32,447 nt of DNA from Williamsia sp. (GTDB lineage: Bacteria; Bacteroidota; Bacteroidia; Chitinophagales; Chitinophagaceae): contig JADCRZ010000057.1 in the NCBI GenBank assembly GCA_015069695.1, forward strand, positions 1-32,447, read 5' to 3'. The position numbers were made by a program, and so were the translations under genes. The notes under the pieces were generated by a model. It saw nothing but the letters and a program-made list of their open reading frames with translations. It was not told where the DNA came from and ran no database searches. Positions 28,108 through 32,447 of the stretch are shown piece by piece. The stretch's first letter is position 1, and each line of letters starts with the position of its first letter.

Positions 28108-29208
28108 ATGCAAAAAAGAATCCAGGAGAAAAACTGCGAAATTTTGTCATTCAACAAGCCGCTCATCTGCTTGAATTGCAGCCTGATAGTGGGTTTCCTG
28201 CTATTATTTCAGTTGGGCTTCGGTCAGTACAGTTTTACCGGGATCGACGCGGTGCTGAACCGGAACAAACAGGCCTTGGGAGGAAAGGCCGTTGTGCTGG
28301 TAGCCAAGGACGGAAAGGTGGTTTATCAGAAAGAGCTGGATGAAGAATTCAAAGCTGAAACACCGGCACCGATCGGCACCAGCAGCAAATGGCTGACAGC
28401 CGCCCTGGTGATGACCTTTGTAGACAAGGGAGAGCTTTCGCTCGACGATCCTGTGAGCAAATACCTGCCCGTTTTTTCTTCTTACAGCAAGGGGTATATT
28501 ACCATCCGTCAATGCCTGTCGGAAACCACCGGCATAGAATCGGAGCAAAAAAAGGTATCCCGGATGGTGCAGAAAAATAAGTTTGAAAGCCTGGAGGAAG
28601 AGGTCAATTATTTTGCGGCGCACAAAGACATTGTGGTAAAGCCCGGTCAGGAATTCTTTTATGGGGAGACGGGCTTCGACATTGCAGGCAGGGTGCTGGA
28701 AGTGATTGCCAAAAGAAAAACGTTTTCCAAGCTGATGCAGGAGCGCATCACCCGTCCCCTGGCGATGCGGAAAACCAATTTTGCCAATGAGTCGGGCGAG
28801 GGCGCTGAGAACCCTGCCAGTGGCGCTGTTTCCACGGCCGGCGATTATATTAAGTTCATGACCATGCTGCTCAACGGCGGGCAGTTCAACGGCAAGCAAA
28901 TCCTGAGCAAGGAAGCGATCGAAGAGATGGAAAAGATTTCTGCTCCCGGTGTACCCGTAAAAAGCACGCCCAAAACCACCGAAGGCCTGAGCTATGGCCT
29001 GGGAACCTGGGTCAGCGAAGCAGACAAAAGCGGCAAGAGCAGCGCCATCAGTGCCCCCGGCACCAATGGCACCTGGCCCTTCATCGACCGCTGCAGAAAT
29101 TACGCCGCCGTTATTTTTACCGGCCAGCTCTCCACAGAGCAAAAGCGGGACGTGTTTACAGCCATCAAAGAAGAGATCGACCAGCAGATTAAATCAACGT
29201 GCCAATAA
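28108..29208 (+). CDS. serine-hydrolase (beta-lactamase, class C/PBP-like) fold protein, probably catalytically altered
   Basis: A 366-residue exported protein. The hydrophobic signal core (LIVGFLLLFQLGFGQ) follows an unusually long, partly polar n-region of about 24 residues, so the ATG may be right or translation may start further in. The beta-lactamase-like fold is clear from GKAVVLVAKDGKVVYQ, TAALVMTFVDKGELSLDDPV and the C-terminal VIFTG block. The family's SxxK is here T91-S-S-K94, so the nucleophile position is Thr. The YxN motif reads Y185-G-E, and the HxG/KTG region reads SAPGTNG near 315-321. The fold appears intact, but normal serine chemistry is doubtful. It stands alone, divergent from clpB. 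Confidence 0.8.
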   Translation: MQKRIQEKNCEILSFNKPLICLNCSLIVGFLLLFQLGFGQYSFTGIDAVLNRNKQALGGKAVVLVAKDGKVVYQKELDEEFKAETPAPIGTSSKWLTAALVMTFVDKGELSLDDPVSKYLPVFSSYSKGYITIRQCLSETTGIESEQKKVSRMVQKNKFESLEEEVNYFAAHKDIVVKPGQEFFYGETGFDIAGRVLEVIAKRKTFSKLMQERITRPLAMRKTNFANESGEGAENPASGAVSTAGDYIKFMTMLLNGGQFNGKQILSKEAIEEMEKISAPGVPVKSTPKTTEGLSYGLGTWVSEADKSGKSSAISAPGTNGTWPFIDRCRNYAAVIFTGQLSTEQKRDVFTAIKEEIDQQIKSTCQ

Positions 29209-29623
29209 GTGTCAGGTGGACAATATTTTTTTGCCATGCTGCTCTTCCCGGGAGCACGGCAAGAAAAAAGGCAATTCTATAGCCTCTTTGTATAGATTCA
29301 ATGTAGTGTAAACCCTTTTTGTCATTCCGCCGGGGCGCTTTTTGCTGTTGCACGTGCTGTATGCTTGCGCGCGCCGCGCGGAATCTCTGCCGGGCAGGGT
29401 CGTGTGATGATTTGCCGGTGTCTTACCAAACAGAACCTCCCCGCTCCGCAGAGATCCTGTAAGGGCGGGGCATCATCCTGCAAGTGCAAAGGGAACTGCG
29501 CCCTTACAGGATGACAAAGTATGCAGGAGAATGCCAAAAGGATCAAGCAGGGAAACAAAACAAGCGGAAGTAGGCACTCCCACAGCTCCTCTAACCCGCT
29601 ACACGGCTGATTTCCAAGGGGCG
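29209..29623. other. 415-bp gene-free stretch with a palindromic element
   Basis: Contains the palindromic element at 29318-29518 and a hairpin-like stretch near 29229-29260 (TGCC-ATGCTGCTC paired with GAGCACGGCA) that has no U-tract. The region around 29519-29623 shows nothing further. Confidence 0.6.
29318..29518. repeat. palindromic intergenic element of about 200 bp (distinct from the REP-like pair)
   Basis: Outer ends TTTGTCAT (29318-29325) and ATGACAAA (29511-29518) are inverted, and inside them a perfect 14-bp inverted repeat (29454-29467 and 29499-29512) encloses 31 nt. ATCTCTGC at about 29390 is complemented by GCAGAGAT at about 29449-29456. The sequence is G+C-rich compared with the flanks. 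Nested dyads and matching ends suggest a non-coding mobile or intergenic repeat. Only one copy is in the window. Confidence 0.6.
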
Positions 29624-29731
29624 TTAATACCCGATAGCTTCTGAATCTTCAAACGAAGCGCGGGATATATAAATAATTACCAGGGCTCCAACGATGCCGG
29701 TGAGGGCAGCTGCGATCAGGATGCTTTTCAT
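29624..29731 (-). CDS. small single-helix membrane peptide beside feoB
   Basis: A 35-residue peptide beginning MKSILIAAALTGIVG with a hydrophobic stretch to about residue 22 (ends VIIYI), followed by a short acidic tail ending EAIGY. The ATG at 29729-29731 lies 51 bp after the feoB stop on the same strand. It is like a single-pass membrane micropeptide. It lacks the Cys residues of the FeoB-associated Cys-rich family known in some Bacteroidota, so it is not that protein, although the position is analogous. No Shine-Dalgarno is visible, which is normal here. Whether it is expressed is unproven. Confidence 0.5.
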   Translation of the reverse strand: MKSILIAAALTGIVGALVIIYISRASFEDSEAIGY

Positions 29732-29782
29732 AATTTTTTTGTGTAGACTAGTGCAAGTTGTGTACCAGGGAAGTAAGAATGC

Positions 29783-31906
29783 CTAGCTCAGCAACTGGTA
29801 GGCTGCCAGGCTTAACACGTAAGCCAGCAGGGTCATGTAAATAAACTGGAGCAGGGGCCATTTCCAGCTTTGGGTTTCCCGCTTTACGATGGCCAGGGTG
29901 CTCATGCATTGCATCGCGAGGGCGTAGAAGATCATCAACGATACACCGGTGGCCAGTGAGTATACCTTTGTTCCGTCGCTCCGTACGGCGGACTGCATCT
30001 TTTCGCGCAGCAGCATGCTGCTTTCATCGTCGCTGTCGCCTACGCTGTAGAGGGTAGCCATCGTACCTACAAATACTTCCCGGGCGGCAAAAGATGTGAT
30101 GATAGCAATGCCGATCTTCCAATCGTAGCCCAGGGGACGGATCAGGGGTTCAATCTTTTTTCCCAGCAAGCCGGCATAGGAATTTTCCAGCAGGGCTGAT
30201 TTTTCCTGCCTGTCCCATTCCGCTTCCTTTTCAGGCTGTCCCTGTTTTGCCTGGGCATATTCCATCTTCACCTGCTGCATGCGGCCTGATGGACCGAAAC
30301 TGCTCAAGGCCCAGAGGATCAGGCTGATCACCATGATAATTTTGCCTGCATCCGTTACAAATATCTTGGCTTTTTCAGCCATGGTAACGCCGATGTTTTT
30401 CCAGCGGGGTGCCCGGTACATGGGCAGCTCCAGGATAAAATAACTCCGTTCCTTCCATTTGATAAACAGCTTAAGTACGTAGGACGTAAGCAGGGCCATT
30501 ACAGTGCCTAGCAGGTATAAACCCATCATCACCAAACCCTGCAGGGATATGATTCCTCCTATAAGTATTTTGGGGATTACCAGCGCAATCAGGATGGTAT
30601 AGACCGGCAGGCGCGCCGAGCAGCTCAGCAGGGGCGTTACCAGGATCGTTAGCAGGCGTTCTTTCCGGTTCTCGATGCTGCGGGCGCTCATGATAGCAGG
30701 TACGGCGCAGGCAAAACCGCTGATCATCGGCATCACGCTTTTTCCGTTGAGGCCTGCTTTTCGCATAAGCCTGTCTGTTAAAAAGCTGATTCGTGCCATA
30801 TAGCCTGTATCCTCCAGCAGGGTGATCAATCCGAACAGGATCATGATCTGCGGCACAAACACCAGGATGCCGCTGAGGCCGGCCAGGATGCCGTTTACCA
30901 GCAGGTTGCTCCACCAGCTGTCGGGCAAAAAGCTGTTGAGCCAGCCGCCCAGTTCGGCAAAGGTCCATTCTATGGCGTTCATCGGCATTTCTGCCACCAG
31001 GTATACGCTTTGAAAAAGAAGGAATAAAACGGCCAGGAGGATCACGTATCCCCATACCCGGTGCAGCAGGATGTTGTCGAGCTTTTCGGTAAAGAGGCTT
31101 TTTTGCAGGGGATCGGGCTCGGATACGGCCAGCGACATCAGTTGCTTGATGCGCCCGTAGCGTTGCATGATCTCATCTGCCTGCGTCTTGGTCGGGTTAA
31201 ATTGATTTTTTTGTTCGATGCCTTCGATGGTATCCTGTATCTCTTCGCTGAAAGAAAAGTTTTCGTGGTTGATCAGGTAGTGGATGGCCGTGTAGTCGCT
31301 GATAGCCGGAAAATGTTTTTTCACGCTTTCCACCGAAGCGGGTGCCAGGGCCATATTGGGGATAAAATCGAAGAACGGTGCCCGGTACAAGTTCTTAGCT
31401 GTTTGCACAACAGCTTTTTTAAGCTGTGCGATGCCTTTGTTCTTGCGCGGGTTTACGGGGATCACCGGTACGCCCAGTTCCCTTTCCAGTTCTTCAATGT
31501 CGATATCGATGCCCTTGCGTTTTGCCAGGTCGACCATGGTAAGGGCTACTACAACCGGGGTTTTCAGGTCGATGATCTGGGAAACAAAAAGGAGGTTTCG
31601 CTTCAGGTTGCTGGCATCGGCGAGCAGCACCAGCATGTCGGGCTGTACATCTTTATCCTGGTTCAGGAGTACGCGGTAGGTGACCCATTCATCGTCCCGT
31701 TTGGGATAGAGGCTGTAGGTACCGGGCAGGTCAATGATATTGGCATCCATACCTGGAGCCAGGTTACAGATACCTGTTTTTTTGTCCACCGTTACGCCGG
31801 GGAAATTGCCTACTTTTTGCCGTAGTCCGGTCAGTGCATTAAACAAGGAAGTCTTTCCGCAATTCGGGTTTCCTACCAATGCAATATGTAAATCCCGTTC
31901 ATTCAA
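29783..31906 (-). CDS. feoB: ferrous iron transporter FeoB
   Basis: Imports Fe2+ across the inner membrane, with an N-terminal G domain. The 707 residues match short FeoB proteins. G1 is GNPNCGKT (12-19), switch region NFPGVTV (34-40) and G3 DLPGT (59-63). The G4 motif reads T123-M-V-D126 where Asn is expected. A helical spacer domain follows, then the transmembrane region with two gate repeats (GFACAVPAIMSAR and CSARLPVY). The start is the TTG at 31904-31906; the nearby ATG at 31900-31902 is out of frame. No feoA is in the window. Upstream is a candidate -7 box 7 nt away. The small membrane peptide gene follows. Confidence 0.95.
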   Translation of the reverse strand: MNERDLHIALVGNPNCGKTSLFNALTGLRQKVGNFPGVTVDKKTGICNLAPGMDANIIDLPGTYSLYPKRDDEWVTYRVLLNQDKDVQPDMLVLLADASNLKRNLLFVSQIIDLKTPVVVALTMVDLAKRKGIDIDIEELERELGVPVIPVNPRKNKGIAQLKKAVVQTAKNLYRAPFFDFIPNMALAPASVESVKKHFPAISDYTAIHYLINHENFSFSEEIQDTIEGIEQKNQFNPTKTQADEIMQRYGRIKQLMSLAVSEPDPLQKSLFTEKLDNILLHRVWGYVILLAVLFLLFQSVYLVAEMPMNAIEWTFAELGGWLNSFLPDSWWSNLLVNGILAGLSGILVFVPQIMILFGLITLLEDTGYMARISFLTDRLMRKAGLNGKSVMPMISGFACAVPAIMSARSIENRKERLLTILVTPLLSCSARLPVYTILIALVIPKILIGGIISLQGLVMMGLYLLGTVMALLTSYVLKLFIKWKERSYFILELPMYRAPRWKNIGVTMAEKAKIFVTDAGKIIMVISLILWALSSFGPSGRMQQVKMEYAQAKQGQPEKEAEWDRQEKSALLENSYAGLLGKKIEPLIRPLGYDWKIGIAIITSFAAREVFVGTMATLYSVGDSDDESSMLLREKMQSAVRSDGTKVYSLATGVSLMIFYALAMQCMSTLAIVKRETQSWKWPLLQFIYMTLLAYVLSLAAYQLLS

Positions 31907-31908
31907 TT

Positions 31909-31935
31909 GGCGGCAAATGTAAAAAAGAAGCCGCC
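31909..31935 (-). promoter_or_regulatory. candidate feoB -7 box within a GGCGGC/GCCGCC dyad
   Basis: On the minus strand TACATTTG (31921-31914) fits TAnnTTTG exactly and ends 7 nt before the TTG start. It sits between GCCGCC (31930-31935) and GGCGGC (31909-31914), a 6-bp inverted repeat around the box. I see no TTG at the expected -33 position, so the call is tentative. The dyad could be an operator for an iron-responsive regulator, but it does not match a Fur box that I recognise. Confidence 0.4.
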
Positions 31936-31962
31936 GAATGATTTACGATTTCGGGAGCTTTA

Positions 31963-32275
31963 TTGTCTGAACCGGGATTTACAGGATGGGGAGGGGAATT
32001 GTCTGAACCAGGATTACACGCATCCACGGATTACAGGATTGGTGGTTGATAGTGAGGTATGTTGGAATTGATCGGTACTCATCTTTAAAGATCGATTCCT
32101 CAAGCTGCAATCCTGTAATCCTTTATACCGATTTGAATTTGGTGGTGTGCAGTGTTGAGAAGGGGGTAAATGAAATGCATACGCAAAATACATAACGGCA
32201 GGGGTGGGTCTACGATGCATGCCATACCAGCTCATTCAATTTGGTATCAATCCGTGTAATCCTGGTCCAAGACAA
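31963..32275. repeat. REP-like palindromic element, copy 2, with an extra left partial unit
   Basis: A left partial unit (TTGTCTGAACCGGGATTTAC at 31963-31982) precedes a full copy whose left arm (31999-32020) pairs with the right arm (32253-32275) with one indel and one mismatch. An inner inverted repeat (32028-32040 and 32109-32121) is exact. The middle is unrelated. The right end runs into the A-tract of a terminator at 32274-32280. The core TTGTCTGAACCAGGATT resembles copy 1 at 25111. Confidence 0.75.
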
Positions 32276-32319
32276 AAAAAGCAAAGAACCCCGGAGTACT
32301 TACTCCAGGGTTCTTCTTT
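32273..32319 (-). terminator. Rho-independent terminator of the gene entering from the right edge
   Basis: Minus-strand hairpin with 15-nt arms (32284-32298 and 32301-32315, one C/A mismatch, 2-nt apparent loop so the top pairs probably open) followed by a U-tract, 32280-32274. It lies 57 bp past the stop at 32377. Confidence 0.85.
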
Positions 32320-32376
32320 GTGTTTATGAGTTACTATTGATGGCCAGATCTCTAGTAGAGTTGATGTATGATAATG

Positions 32377-32447
32377 TTATTGCTGAGTAGCCGTGTAAAC
32401 AACAGAGAGGCTGTAAGTACCTGCATCGTAGCTGTATCCGGGATTGG
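32377..32447 (-). CDS. 3' end of a gene of unknown function (partial)
   Basis: The last 22 codons and stop of a minus-strand gene that begins beyond the window. The visible C-terminus is NPGYSYDAGTYSLSVVYTATQQ-like in composition, with aromatic and Thr residues and alternating hydrophobics typical of a beta-sandwich or surface-adhesin ending. Fewer than 25 residues are too few for assignment. The terminator at 32273-32319 supports the reading frame and strand. Confidence 0.55.
   Translation of the reverse strand, partial: NPGYSYDAGTYSLSVVYTATQQ

Larger units (their letters stand above)
31907..32376. other. 470-bp gene-free stretch upstream of feoB with a REP-like element
   Basis: Contains the feoB promoter candidate, the REP-like element at 31963-32275 and the terminator for the gene entering from the right edge. 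No gene is supported; a short minus-strand reading frame at 32014-32235 lies in the repeat. Confidence 0.6.

Noticed and set aside
29229-29260. Hairpin after the serine-hydrolase-like gene as a terminator
   Set aside because: The stem is imperfect and no U-tract follows on the + strand.
29322-29558. 78-residue minus-strand reading frame with a hydrophobic start
   Set aside because: It lies wholly inside the palindromic element, has Cys-, Pro- and Arg-rich translation, and no family resemblance.
32014-32235. 73-residue minus-strand reading frame
   Set aside because: It is inside the REP-like element and its sequence follows the repeat.

Overview
The window reads as chromosomal DNA of a Bacteroidota bacterium, most likely family Chitinophagaceae or a close relative. 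Grounds are a type IX secretion C-terminal sorting domain on the M1 peptidase, LytS/LytTR-type two-component signalling, few visible Shine-Dalgarno sequences, candidate Bacteroidota -33/-7 promoters (TTG, about 18 nt, TAnnTTTG-like), a lipoprotein RND adaptor, and dispersed palindromic repeats. The placement is inferred from family resemblance and motifs; no database search was possible. I saw no rRNA, tRNA, CRISPR array, prophage or transposase gene.

Layout. 1-251: AT-rich leader with several small inverted and direct repeats. 252-1892 (+): a soluble coiled-coil protein and a two-helix membrane coiled-coil protein of unknown function. 1889-3866 (-): an omega-amidase-like nitrilase overlapping nagA. 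3917-4384 (+): a DUF4265-like protein. 4442-7404 (-): LytS-like sensor kinase, LytTR response regulator and a small Hsp20. 7634-11602 (+): glpD-glpK-glpF for glycerol use. 11807-12124 (+): a small secreted basic low-complexity protein. 12178-14881 (-): M1 metallopeptidase and a NYN nuclease-like protein. 15038-18498 (+): radical SAM/SPASM protein, MarR regulator and M61 peptidase with PDZ domain. 18523-19005 (-): guanine deaminase. 19216-24970 (-): TolC, lipoprotein adaptor and RND pump operon. 25337-27961 (-): clpB. 28108-29208 (+): a serine-hydrolase-fold protein with altered catalytic motifs. 29624-31906 (-): feoB and a 35-residue membrane peptide. 32377-end (-): the last 22 codons of another gene.

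Functional modules. Glycerol enters through GlpF, is phosphorylated by GlpK and oxidised by GlpD. The OMF-MFP-RND genes encode a complete tripartite efflux pump. FeoB imports Fe2+. ClpB and Hsp20 are protein-quality-control chaperones. NagA, the omega-amidase and guanine deaminase are salvage or repair enzymes. M1 and M61 peptidases are exported.

The least ordinary parts are the coiled-coil membrane pair at 252-1892 with its repeat-rich leader, two REP-like palindromes each abutting the U-tract of a terminator (25111-25270 and about 31963-32275), a different palindromic element at 29318-29518, the serine-hydrolase relative whose nucleophile position is Thr, and a FeoB whose G4 motif reads TMVD. 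I did not find a clear defence system or another obviously new multi-gene system.
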